NCBI RefSeq assembly: GCF_013280495.1
Contig: NZ_JABSSX010000003.1
Location: forward strand, 310,001 to 374,000
Direction of reading: 5' to 3'
DNA from: Brevibacterium permense
GTDB taxonomy: Bacteria; Actinomycetota; Actinomycetes; Actinomycetales; Brevibacteriaceae
DNA length: 64,000 nt
Shown: positions 37,629 to 45,494 of the stretch, piece after piece
Layout: every line of letters starts with the position of its first letter
Position numbering within the stretch: position 1 is the stretch's first letter
Notes under the pieces: model-generated
The model's input: only the letters and a program-made list of their open reading frames with translations
The model's database searches: none
What the model was told of the DNA's origin: nothing
Position numbers and translations under genes: made by a program

Positions 37629-37749
37629 TGTCGGTCCTTTCGTAGAGGGGACTCTCTTTCGAGAGTACTCGCCGAGTTCAAGTGGCTCCACCGGGCCCGC
37701 CCCAGGTGACACACTGTGCCTTACGAGGTCCCATACCGCTCGTGCGATT

Positions 37750-37779
37750 TTGATCAAGGGCAGGGGGCAGGCGTAAGCT
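37750..37779 (+). promoter_or_regulatory. Promoter of tRNA-Ala(CGC)
   Basis: TTGATC (37750-37755) and TAAGCT (37774-37779), 18-base spacer, 11 bases before the tRNA. Confidence 0.5.
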
Positions 37780-37790
37780 GAAGTCGAAAA

Positions 37791-37863
37791 GGGGCTATAG
37801 CTCAGTTGGTAGAGCGTCTCGTTCGCAATGAGAAGGTCAGGGGTTCGATTCCCCTTAGCTCCA
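37791..37863 (+). tRNA. tRNA-Ala (anticodon CGC)
   Basis: A full 73-base cloverleaf. Acceptor GGGGCTA pairs with TAGCTCC and contains the G3:U70 pair that identifies alanine tRNAs. Anticodon stem TCTCG/TGAGA encloses the loop TTCGCAA, anticodon CGC, reading GCG. T arm AGGGG-TTCGATT-CCCCT. Discriminator A; CCA is not encoded. Confidence 0.97.
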
Positions 37864-37978
37864 CCCATCTCTCCGTCGACTCGTTCGAGGCCGAACACTG
37901 CGTTGGACCTCATGCAATCGAAGCCGGACGTCGGGTCAGGCGGCGCGTCGAAGCGAGCAGAGTCAGGACGGACGTGGA

Positions 37979-38335
37979 ATGAAGACGAAGACGGCGATCA
38001 TGACCGGCGTCCTGGGCCTTGCCGGGGTTGCCCATTTCGCCCGACCCAAGCTCTTTGACTCCATCGTCCCGCCTCGGTTGGGCAATCCACGTTTCTGGAC
38101 CATAGCCAGCGGCGTCGCCGAACTCGGTTGTGCAGGGCTGTTGGCCAACTCGGCCACCCGACGCCTCGGCGGTGTCGCTTCTGCCGCGCTCATGGTCGGC
38201 GTCTTTCCGGCCAACATCTACACAGTGGTCAAGCAGTGGGACAATCCGAAGGGCCGAGCCATCGCCTGTGCGAGACTGCCTCTGCAGATCCCGCTCGTGT
38301 GGGCGTCGGCGGCGATTGCCGCCGATGCCGACTGA
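37979..38335 (+). CDS. DoxX-like small membrane protein
   Basis: 118 residues with four hydrophobic segments, starting MKTKTAIMTGVLGLAGVAHF and containing GVAELGCAGLLA and FPANIYTVVKQW, a pattern of the DoxX-like (DUF4267/DoxX_3-like) four-helix membrane proteins; function unknown. GGACGTGGA stands in for the ribosome binding site. It lies alone downstream of the tRNA. Confidence 0.65.
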   Translation: MKTKTAIMTGVLGLAGVAHFARPKLFDSIVPPRLGNPRFWTIASGVAELGCAGLLANSATRRLGGVASAALMVGVFPANIYTVVKQWDNPKGRAIACARLPLQIPLVWASAAIAADAD

Positions 38336-38460
38336 TTCTCTTCCTGCACACCCGATCCTCCCGCCGCGATCAGTCCTGAGCTGACAGTTCGCGACGCCCC
38401 TGCGCGCCGCCCGTCGTCCTCGCATAGCGAAGACCTGGCTGCAAGGTTCCGCATCATCTG

Positions 38461-38489
38461 TTGCAGGCCCTCACCAACAGTGACATATT
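38461..38489 (+). promoter_or_regulatory. Promoter of the GH1 remnant
   Basis: TTGCAG (38461-38466) and CATATT (38484-38489), 17-base spacer, six bases before the ATG at 38496. Confidence 0.5.
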
Positions 38490-38495
38490 CGACTC

Positions 38496-38870
38496 ATGGT
38501 GGGGAATCTTCCAAGCAATGTCGAGACTTTGGCCGGAATGCACTTCTCTGCGGCCACAGCTGCCTTCCAGATCGTAGGGGCGCGCAGCGCAGATGGTCGC
38601 GGCCGCAGCATGTGGGATGACTTCGTAGACACGCCCGGCAACATCACCGACGGCAGCACGGCCGAACCCGGTTCCGATAGCTACCGCCGCCTCGATGACG
38701 ACGTCGCGATGCTTGCCGACCTCGGTGTCGACCGGTACCGGTTCTCCATCTCCTGGACCCGTGTCATTCCGAATGCCGGGACGGACGCCTCGGTGAATTC
38801 GGCGGGGCTCGACTACTGCGACCGCCTTGTCGACGGACTGCTCGCCGCCGGGATCACACCCGAACCGACT
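38496..38870 (+). pseudogene. Truncated GH1 beta-glucosidase (N-terminal remnant)
   Basis: The first 125 codons match the N-terminus of glycoside hydrolase family 1 closely: FSAATAAFQIVGARSADGRG, then LADLGVDRYRFSISWTRVIP and GLDYCDRLVDGLLAAGITPE. In an intact enzyme this continues with LYHWDLP and about 300 more residues including the two catalytic glutamates. Here homology stops abruptly after TPEPT; the frame then runs on in unrelated Ala/Gly/Arg-rich sequence into the antisense of the next gene. Probably the left end of a deleted gene. The promoter still looks intact. Whether a short protein is still made is unknown. Confidence 0.75.
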
Positions 38871-38964
38871 GAGGCTGACTGTGCACCCGTCACGCGCCGT
38901 GCTGCGGGCTCCGCAGCCGGACTGACGGGCGCCGGGCGGGTGAGTCGGTCGAATGGTTCCTGGC

Positions 38965-39507
38965 TCAGGCCAGCCCGAGCAGCTTTCCGCTCTTCGACAG
39001 TTCCGGGTCCGTACATGAGGACAGATCGAAGCAGCAGGGACGACGTTTGCCGGACTCGAGCTTCGAGATTGCGACGTCGACACGGCGTGCCCGTGTATCG
39101 GCGTTCTTCGTCGACTTGATCCAGCGCACCCATTCCCACCGGGCCATCGGGGTCAGTCCGGCCCAGACATCGTCGAGATCACCGGGGCCGTCGAGAGCCG
39201 CACGGAGGTCCGAGGGAACCTTCACCTCCGGCCAGTTCTTCGTCGGCGTCAGGCCGACCTCGATCCCCGCTCCTTCTCTCTTCCCAAGCTTCTCCCACTG
39301 GTCGTCATCGAGACTGATCCAATGACCGCGACGTCCGTCGGGTTCGATGACAGTGCTGAATTCGCTGCCATCGAGGGTGCCCGTGACTGCGACCTGTCCG
39401 CGTGAGGGCAGCTGATCGCTGGCATCCTGAGGCAGGCGCAGAATTGGCCGGTCGTAGAGCAGCTCGGCGTTCGCAGTGAAAGTGACGTCGACAGTCGTGG
39501 CGGTCAT
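38965..39507 (-). CDS. YdeI/OmpD-associated and DUF1905 domain protein
   Basis: A 180-residue cytoplasmic protein: an N-terminal DUF1905 beta-barrel (to about 100; FSTVIEPDGRRGHWISL) and a C-terminal YdeI/OmpD-associated helical segment (about 115-165; ARWEWVRWIKSTKNADTRARRV, written here in two halves: ARWEWVRWIKSTKN and ADTRARRVDVAISKLESGKR). Relatives are called bacteriocin-protection proteins on slim evidence, so function is open. GAGGAG lies six bases before the ATG at 39507. Its 3' end faces the GH1 remnant. Confidence 0.8.
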   Translation of the reverse strand: MTATTVDVTFTANAELLYDRPILRLPQDASDQLPSRGQVAVTGTLDGSEFSTVIEPDGRRGHWISLDDDQWEKLGKREGAGIEVGLTPTKNWPEVKVPSDLRAALDGPGDLDDVWAGLTPMARWEWVRWIKSTKNADTRARRVDVAISKLESGKRRPCCFDLSSCTDPELSKSGKLLGLA

Positions 39508-39619
39508 GGTGACTCCTCATAGTACGGATGCTCGGCTCGGGGCACTCGGCTTCTGTTGAACCAATGACTTTCAGAATAGTGGCACGAGGCGGTGCCGGCT
39601 TCTTGATTCCTGACGTATC

Positions 39620-41152
39620 TCAGCCGATCGCCCGACCGACCCAATCAGGGCGCTCCATGTCGATCTGTGAGATCCGTTCCGCCACGCTGTCCGGGAAGGG
39701 CACGACTCGATCCTTCGCCTGGTCGACGTGGAGGGCCATGATCTCTTCGGTTGATACGAGCCGGTCACCGACGTACATCTCATAGGCCAGGTGCAGCTTC
39801 TTCTCAGCGGCACTCACGAGGTGCGGGACGACGGTGAGCCTATCGCCGAGGGTCGCCTCGGCGAGGTAGCGGATATGGGATTCGACGGTGTACAGGGACG
39901 CCTTCGCGCTTTCCCGGTAGGCGGCATCGAGGCCGAGCTGATCCATCACCTGATCGGTCGCGAAACCGAACACGAGGACATAGAAGGCCTCGGACATGTG
40001 CCCGTTGTAATCGATCCACTCGGACACGACCTCGGTGCTGTACGTGCTCAGCTTCGACGCCGAGGCGGTCCACGCCGGCGATGCAGATGCTGGGGGAGCG
40101 GCGACAGAGGGTGGGGGAGAGACCGCCGGGCCTTCTGCCGACTCACCGCCGACGGAGCCAGCCGTGGTGGGGGCCAACTGGTCGGTGAGCCGACGCAGGG
40201 CGATGATTCCGGCATCACGATGCGCCACGAGGTCGGCGATGGAGCGGTCACCGGCCTCGATATCGCAGCCGGCCACGACATCATCACGCAGCCGTTGACT
40301 GAGCTCCGGGGCGGTCAGCCGCGTCCACGGAGACTTCAGTGAGGGGCCGAAATGGTCGAGCATATGCGCCATTCCGCCCTCGCCGCCGGCGAGGTGGAAG
40401 GTGAGCATCGGTCCCTGGAACGGCCACCGCAGACCGGGGCCGTCGGTGATCGAGCGGTCGATCTGCTCGACCGTGGCCTCTCCCTGGTCGACCATGTACA
40501 GGGCCTCGCGCCACTGAGCCTCCTGCAGACGGTTGGCGATGAAGCCCGGCACTTCGCGGTCCATGCGGATGACGGACTTGCCGATATGGCTGAAGAAGCC
40601 GGCCGCCCAGTCGACAGCGGCAGCTGAGGTGGACTGGCCGCCGACGACCTCGACCAAGGGGATGAGGTAGGGCGGGTTGAACGGGTGGCCGACGACGAGT
40701 CGTTCGGGGTGGGTCGCCTCGGTGGCCATTTCGGTCATGCTGTACCCCGAGGTCGACGAGCTGATCACGATATTCGGCGGGCAAGCCGCGTCGACCTGGG
40801 CGAGCAGTCCGCGCTTGAGCGCGAGGTCCTCCGGTGCGGACTCCTGGACGAATCCGGTGCCGGCGACCGCCTCAGCGAGGTCGGTGTGGATCGACCAGGC
40901 GGTGCGGTCGGCTGACTCGACCATGTCGAGTTCGGCCAGGGCCGGCCAAGCCGCATCGAGGAGGCGCGCGAATTTCTCGCCGGCGTCCGGAGCCGGGTCC
41001 CAGATCTTCACCCGGTAGCCCTGTGCGAGGAAGTATGCGGCCCAACCGCCGCCGATCGTCCCAGCGCCGACGCAGGTAACGGTGTCGATCGCGTCGAAGC
41101 CGATGAACTCCGGCGTGTCGGAAAGGGGCGCGGCGGGGGTGGAGTCGTTCAC
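39620..41152 (-). CDS. cdhA: Carnitine dehydrogenase fused to a hot-dog thioesterase
   Basis: 510 residues. The N-terminal 3-hydroxyacyl-CoA-dehydrogenase-like half (1-325) has the NAD motif GAGTIGGGWAAYF (29-41), HPFNPPYLIPLVEVVGG and the C-terminal helical domain, matching L-3-carnitine dehydrogenase. A Pro/Ala/Ser-rich linker (about 330-368) leads to a 4HBT hot-dog thioesterase (370-500; EWIDYNGHMSEAFYVLVF). In Pseudomonas these are separate cdhA and cdhB genes; here one protein would oxidise carnitine to 3-dehydrocarnitine and also release glycine betaine from betainyl-CoA. It follows cdhC with a four-base overlap. Substrate is inferred from the neighbour and the fusion; confirmation would need an assay. 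Confidence 0.85.
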   Translation of the reverse strand: MNDSTPAAPLSDTPEFIGFDAIDTVTCVGAGTIGGGWAAYFLAQGYRVKIWDPAPDAGEKFARLLDAAWPALAELDMVESADRTAWSIHTDLAEAVAGTGFVQESAPEDLALKRGLLAQVDAACPPNIVISSSTSGYSMTEMATEATHPERLVVGHPFNPPYLIPLVEVVGGQSTSAAAVDWAAGFFSHIGKSVIRMDREVPGFIANRLQEAQWREALYMVDQGEATVEQIDRSITDGPGLRWPFQGPMLTFHLAGGEGGMAHMLDHFGPSLKSPWTRLTAPELSQRLRDDVVAGCDIEAGDRSIADLVAHRDAGIIALRRLTDQLAPTTAGSVGGESAEGPAVSPPPSVAAPPASASPAWTASASKLSTYSTEVVSEWIDYNGHMSEAFYVLVFGFATDQVMDQLGLDAAYRESAKASLYTVESHIRYLAEATLGDRLTVVPHLVSAAEKKLHLAYEMYVGDRLVSTEEIMALHVDQAKDRVVPFPDSVAERISQIDMERPDWVGRAIG

Positions 41153-42060
41153 AGCTCGCCTCCGGTGATGGTCGGTGTCTGCACGCGCAGATCGAGGATC
41201 TCGCGGGCCTCGTCAGGAGTGGCCACGGATGCGCCGAGGCCGGTGATGATGTCGACGGCGCGAGCGGTGAGGTCGGCGTTCGTGGCCTTGACGCCCTTGG
41301 ACAGGTAGAGGTTGTCCTCGAGCCCGACGCGGGCGTGACCGCCGGCGAGCACGGAGTGGGCCACCCACGGCAGTTGGTTGGCGCCGATGGCGAAGGACGT
41401 GAACTGCGCACCTTTGGGCAGCATGTTCACCATTGCAGCCAATAGGCCAGGGTCGGCTGGAGCACCGTAGGGGATGCCCATGCACAGCTGGTACAGGGGC
41501 GGAGCGTCGATGAGTCCCTCCTCGACCAGCACATTGGCGAACCACAGATTTCCGGTGTCGAAGATCTCCAGCTCGGGACGCACGCCAAGGGTCTGGATGC
41601 GCTTCGAGCCTTCGCGGAGCATGTCGGGGGTCGAGACGTAGAGGTTCGACCCTTCGCCGAAGTTGAGGCTGCCGCAGTCGATCGTGCAGATCTCGGGCAG
41701 CAGCTCCTCGACGTGGGGGAGACGGTCGAGGGCGTTGATGAGGTCCGTGCCGGGCATCGTGGTCAGCGGATCCTGTGGGTCGATGACGAGGTCGCCGCCC
41801 ATTCCGGCGGTGAGGTTGATGACCGGGTCGACATCGGAGGCGCGGATGCGGCGGACGACTTCGCGGTAGTAGGCGACCTCCCGTGAACCCTGTTTGGTCT
41901 CGAGGTCGCGGACGTGGATGTGGACGACCGACGCCCCGGCTCGGGCAGCCGCGATGGCATCGTTCGCGATCTCTTCGGGGCTGACGGGAACGTGTTCGCT
42001 CTTGCCGGTGGTGTCTCCAGCTCCTGTGACGGCACAGGTGAGGATAACCTTGCGGTTCAT
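41149..42060 (-). CDS. cdhC: BKACE-family dehydrocarnitine cleavage enzyme
   Basis: A 303-residue beta-keto acid cleavage enzyme (formerly DUF849). Zinc and substrate ligands appear in VVHIHVRDLETKQGSRE, with LTAGMGGDLV and GGHARVGLEDNLYL. In the carnitine pathway this family cleaves 3-dehydrocarnitine with acetyl-CoA to betainyl-CoA and acetoacetate. Pairing with the carnitine dehydrogenase supports that substrate over 3-keto-5-aminohexanoate. Starts at 42060, overlapping the regulator's stop, and overlaps cdhA by four bases, so the three genes form one operon. Confidence 0.87.
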   Translation of the reverse strand: MNRKVILTCAVTGAGDTTGKSEHVPVSPEEIANDAIAAARAGASVVHIHVRDLETKQGSREVAYYREVVRRIRASDVDPVINLTAGMGGDLVIDPQDPLTTMPGTDLINALDRLPHVEELLPEICTIDCGSLNFGEGSNLYVSTPDMLREGSKRIQTLGVRPELEIFDTGNLWFANVLVEEGLIDAPPLYQLCMGIPYGAPADPGLLAAMVNMLPKGAQFTSFAIGANQLPWVAHSVLAGGHARVGLEDNLYLSKGVKATNADLTARAVDIITGLGASVATPDEAREILDLRVQTPTITGGEL

Positions 42061-43064
42061 AATGACTCCTTCAGTCGTTCGGCGGATGTGGCGGTTGTGG
42101 GTTCTGTGTCGGTCGTGGGTTGTTCTGCGGCGGACGGCGCGGCTGCTGTGCTCGCAGCGGTCGACGTGGATGCTGCCTGCGACGGATGCATGATGGCGCG
42201 ATCGAGATAGGAGTGCAGACGCTGGGAAAAGACCTCGGTGTCCATCACTCCGGTGAGCACCTTGATGCCGAGGCCGTCGAGAAGGGAGGTCAGCTCATCG
42301 GCCATGGCGCGCGGATCGCCGGCTCGGAAGCAGCCGGTCCGCTGACCGTCCTCGATCGTGGACTGAACGGTGCGCGACCAGCGTTCGTAGCTGGGCGGAT
42401 AGTTCGTCAGTGTCGAGCCTTCCAGGGCCATTCGGGCCCAGGCCTGCAGCCAGATCGACCATTCGCCGCGTTCCGTGCGCCCCAGCGGCGACTGCAGCTT
42501 CAGCAGGCGTTCGAGCCTCTGTGCAGGGTCCGCAATGTCATCGAGCCACGCGATCTGGCGGTCGAAGGCGAGTTTGACCGAATAGTCGAGAGCGGCATCG
42601 AAGAGGTCGGATTTGTTCGCGAAGTAGTAGTGGATGCTCGGGGCTGAGACTCCGGAGACGGCCGCGATATCGGCGATGCGCACGTCGTCGAAGCCGTGCC
42701 GGCCGAACAGCGTCCATGCCGCCTCGGCGATGCTGCGTTTAGGATTCGCATCCTCGTCGCCGCCTGGAACGGTCGCCGTATTCGGCGGAGGCGCGGAGAC
42801 CTGTGACTCGTCGCCGAGCAGCCACCGTACGGTCACGCCGGTGGCGGTGGCGACGCCGAGGAGCTCATCGGCGGTGAAGCGGCGGCGACCTGACAGTGCC
42901 TTGGACAGCTTCGTCTCGTCGATGCCGATCGCCGAGGCGATCTTGCGCTGCTTCAATCCGGACCGCCGGATGGCGTCCCGGACGCGGAGTCCGGTGGCCT
43001 CGGAACCCTTGCCGACCGTGCCGCGGGTATAGTCCCCGGAGTCGGTCGTCTGTCCACCTGTCAT
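42057..43064 (-). CDS. Regulator with an XRE helix-turn-helix fused to a TetR domain
   Basis: 335 residues with two DNA-binding domains in tandem. Residues about 24-85 form a Cro/C1-type HTH (LKQRKIASAIGIDETKLSKA); residues about 108-155 form a TetR HTH (IADIAAVSGVSAPSIHYYF) followed by a TetR ligand-binding domain to about 285. The last 45 residues are Ala/Thr/Ser-rich. It is the first gene of the operon with cdhC and cdhA, so it probably represses its own transcription and responds to carnitine or a CoA intermediate. There is no ribosome binding site; TAGCTT (minus strand, 43072-43077) ends seven bases before the ATG, predicting a leaderless message. Confidence 0.88.
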   Translation of the reverse strand: MTGGQTTDSGDYTRGTVGKGSEATGLRVRDAIRRSGLKQRKIASAIGIDETKLSKALSGRRRFTADELLGVATATGVTVRWLLGDESQVSAPPPNTATVPGGDEDANPKRSIAEAAWTLFGRHGFDDVRIADIAAVSGVSAPSIHYYFANKSDLFDAALDYSVKLAFDRQIAWLDDIADPAQRLERLLKLQSPLGRTERGEWSIWLQAWARMALEGSTLTNYPPSYERWSRTVQSTIEDGQRTGCFRAGDPRAMADELTSLLDGLGIKVLTGVMDTEVFSQRLHSYLDRAIMHPSQAASTSTAASTAAAPSAAEQPTTDTEPTTATSAERLKESL

Positions 43065-43071
43065 GGCCCCG

Positions 43072-43131
43072 AAGCTACCTCAGCCACGAGCATGTTCGCA
43101 AGTAAACATGAATAGGAATCAAAACTTGCGA
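43072..43131 (-). promoter_or_regulatory. Promoter of the carnitine operon with overlapping inverted repeats
   Basis: On the minus strand TTGCGA (43101-43096) and TAGCTT (43077-43072) with an 18-base spacer make a leaderless promoter. Two inverted repeats overlap the -35 box: CATGTT-N8-AACATG (43091-43110), the size of a TetR operator, and TCGCAAGT (43096-43103) with ACTTGCGA (43124-43131), 20 bases apart. They are candidate sites for the two DNA-binding domains of the regulator encoded just downstream. Seen in sequence; binding is inferred. Confidence 0.6.
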
Positions 43132-43257
43132 TTGGTGTTCGTGGAGGGGAAGTCGTGTCTATCCGAATCATCCGAGGCACCACAAATCGGTTCTATGCGG
43201 TTAGTCTCGTAATCGGTGGGCGATCCCCATCACCATCGACCGCGCCGAGGAGCCCCA

Positions 43258-44631
43258 ATGACCGACAGTCTTCATTCCCGCATGCACGTTGTCTCCGATG
43301 AGACCCGAAACCTTGTCAACCTCGTGCTCGAGTACTCGCGTCGCCGGACTTTGGCCGAGGACACTCCGCTCGACCATCCCACGTCCGAACCCGAGCTGCG
43401 TCGACTGGCCGGTCCCACCGTCACCGAGGAGGGGCTGGGGTCAGCTCGGGCGCTGGCGATCTTCGAACACATCTTCGCTCCCGCCTGCATCTCCACCGAC
43501 CATCCGAAGTACCTCTCGTTCATTCCCAGCGCCCCCACGAAGGCGGCTGTGGCCTTCGACCTCGTCGTCTCCGCCAGTGCCCTCTACGGCGGTTCGTGGC
43601 TTGAAGGTGCCGGAGTCGTCCACGCCGAGAACGAAGTCCTGCGCTGGCTGGCGGGAGAATTCGGGCTGCCCGCAGGAGCCGGGGGAGTCTTCGTCCAAGG
43701 CGGCACGATCGGCAATCTCTCCGCGCTCGTCGCCGCCCGCAACGCACAGAAAGAGAAGCTCGGTGAGACTCGGCCGGGACGCTGGGTGATCGTGTGCAGC
43801 GCCGAAGCCCACTCCTCGGTCGCTTCCGCAGCCGAGGTCATGGATGTCGAAATCGCCCCGGTGGCCACCGGCGAGGACGGTATCCTGCGACCCGACGGCG
43901 TGCGTGAGGCCCTGCTCGAACACGGGGACGCTGTGATTGCGGTGGTCGCCACCTCGGGGACGACGAACTTCGGCACCATCGATGACATCGCCGGCATCGC
44001 CGCTCTCAAGGACGAATTCGACTTCTGGCTCCACATCGACGGTGCCTACGGTCTGGCCGCGATGCTCTCACCGCAGGCACGCCACAAGTTCGCCGGAGTG
44101 GAGAAAGCCGATTCGCTCATCGTCGACCCCCACAAATGGCTCTTTGCCCCCTTCGACGCCTGTGCGCTCATCTACCGCGATCCGAATTCGGGACGGCGAG
44201 CGCACACGCAGAAGGCCGAATACCTCGATACGCTCACCGACGCCCAGGATTGGAGCCCATCGGACTTCGCCATCCAGCTCACGCGGCGGCCGCGCGGGCT
44301 GCCGCTGTGGTATTCGCTGGCGAGCTATGGTGCCGAAACGTATCGGGAGGCGATCGGCCATTCGATCGATCTTGCTCGTGAGATCGCCACGGAGATCAAG
44401 CATCGTGAGCGTCTGCGGCTCGTGCGCGAACCCGAACTCTCGGTCGTCGTGTTCGAACGCGACGGATGGCAGCGGTCGGACTATGACGCATGGTCGGATC
44501 GTCTGCTCGAGGACCAGCGCGCCTTCGTCGTCCCGAGCTCGCACCAGGGGCGGCCGAATGCCAGATTCGCGATCGTCAATCCGCTGACGACGTTCGACGA
44601 TCTCACCGACATCCTCGATTCGATGGAGTGA
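43258..44631 (+). CDS. PLP-dependent group II amino acid decarboxylase
   Basis: 457 residues, fold-type I decarboxylase. FVQGGTIGNLSALVAARNA, TSGTTNFGTIDDI, HIDGAYG and the PLP lysine K293 in VDPHKWLFAPFDAC are all present. The family covers aromatic amino acid, glutamate, tyrosine and diaminobutyrate decarboxylases; the substrate is not decidable here. GAGGAG precedes the ATG at 43258. It is divergent from the carnitine operon across a shared regulatory gap, so common control is possible. Confidence 0.9.
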   Translation: MTDSLHSRMHVVSDETRNLVNLVLEYSRRRTLAEDTPLDHPTSEPELRRLAGPTVTEEGLGSARALAIFEHIFAPACISTDHPKYLSFIPSAPTKAAVAFDLVVSASALYGGSWLEGAGVVHAENEVLRWLAGEFGLPAGAGGVFVQGGTIGNLSALVAARNAQKEKLGETRPGRWVIVCSAEAHSSVASAAEVMDVEIAPVATGEDGILRPDGVREALLEHGDAVIAVVATSGTTNFGTIDDIAGIAALKDEFDFWLHIDGAYGLAAMLSPQARHKFAGVEKADSLIVDPHKWLFAPFDACALIYRDPNSGRRAHTQKAEYLDTLTDAQDWSPSDFAIQLTRRPRGLPLWYSLASYGAETYREAIGHSIDLAREIATEIKHRERLRLVREPELSVVVFERDGWQRSDYDAWSDRLLEDQRAFVVPSSHQGRPNARFAIVNPLTTFDDLTDILDSME

Positions 44632-44690
44632 CGGTTGCGTCTGGGGTCGATCTCACCCTGAACTGAGCCTCATTCGGGGGACACGGTGCC

Positions 44691-45386
44691 TCATTCCTCG
44701 GGGGCATCCTCGGCGGCGTTGGTCGAGGTGGGGCGGGGACGGAGTTCGACGGTGAACGTCGGCAGCAGCAGTTGGGTGATCGGGCCGATGCCCAGCGCAT
44801 AGAGGACCGTGCCGATGCCGACGACCCCGCCGAGCAGCCAGCCGACGGCGACGACGGTGACTTCGATGAGGGTGCGCACCAGTCGGATCGAGCGGCCGGT
44901 GACCCGGGAGATCCCAGTCATCAGACCGTCGCGGGGACCCGGTCCGAATTGGGAGCCGATGTACATCGCCGAGGCGGCCCCGTTGAGGATGACGCCCGTG
45001 ACCATGAGCGCGATGTTCCATCCGAGCTCTTCTGGCCGGGGCAGGAACAGGCGGGTGAGGTCGAGCGCCGGCCCGACGAGGAGCGCGTTGAGGATCGTGC
45101 CGATGCCCGGCTGCTGGCGCAGGGGGATCCAGATGAGCAGTACGAGGAACGCCAGAATGGTGACGATGGTCCCGAAGGTCAGCGGCACTTGGTTCTGGAT
45201 GCCGGAGTGGAGGACGTCCCACGGCATCATGCCCAAACCGGCATTGACCATCATCGCCATCGAGGCACCGAAGAGGTAGAGGCCGAGGATCAGCTGGGGG
45301 AGACGACGCCACAGCCGTCCGCCGCGCAGCTGTGCGATGGGACCGACGTTGGCCAGCTGACGCTTCGGGGCTCTCATCTTCGTCAT
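44691..45386 (-). CDS. YczE/YitT-like integral membrane protein
   Basis: 231 residues with six hydrophobic segments and the family blocks MVNAGLGMMPWDVLHSGI, FGTIVTILAFLVLLIWIPLR and GTILNALLVGPALDL. YczE-type proteins are of unknown transport role and are very often divergent from a MocR regulator (YczR), as here. No good ribosome binding site seen at 45386. Its expression may be altered because the MocR gene is frameshifted. Confidence 0.85.
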   Translation of the reverse strand: MTKMRAPKRQLANVGPIAQLRGGRLWRRLPQLILGLYLFGASMAMMVNAGLGMMPWDVLHSGIQNQVPLTFGTIVTILAFLVLLIWIPLRQQPGIGTILNALLVGPALDLTRLFLPRPEELGWNIALMVTGVILNGAASAMYIGSQFGPGPRDGLMTGISRVTGRSIRLVRTLIEVTVVAVGWLLGGVVGIGTVLYALGIGPITQLLLPTFTVELRPRPTSTNAAEDAPEE

Positions 45387-45494
45387 GCGGTGGCTTTCTG
45401 AGGAGTGCGATCACAGGGACAGATCCATCTTGACCCAAATTGGTCTTGTGCGAAATAGCCACTTGCTGGAAAGCGGTCACATGAGGTCAGAATC

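Noticed and set aside
37629..37913. In-frame extension of the ferredoxin-reductase-like gene through the tRNA-Ala gene
   Set aside because: The peptide is translated from the antisense of the tRNA and promoter; the ATG at 37628 has a proper ribosome binding site.
45432..45445. GACC-N6-GGTC palindrome between yczE and the MocR gene as a MocR operator
   Set aside because: Position fits, but the arms are only four bases and MocR sites vary; too weak to list as a feature.
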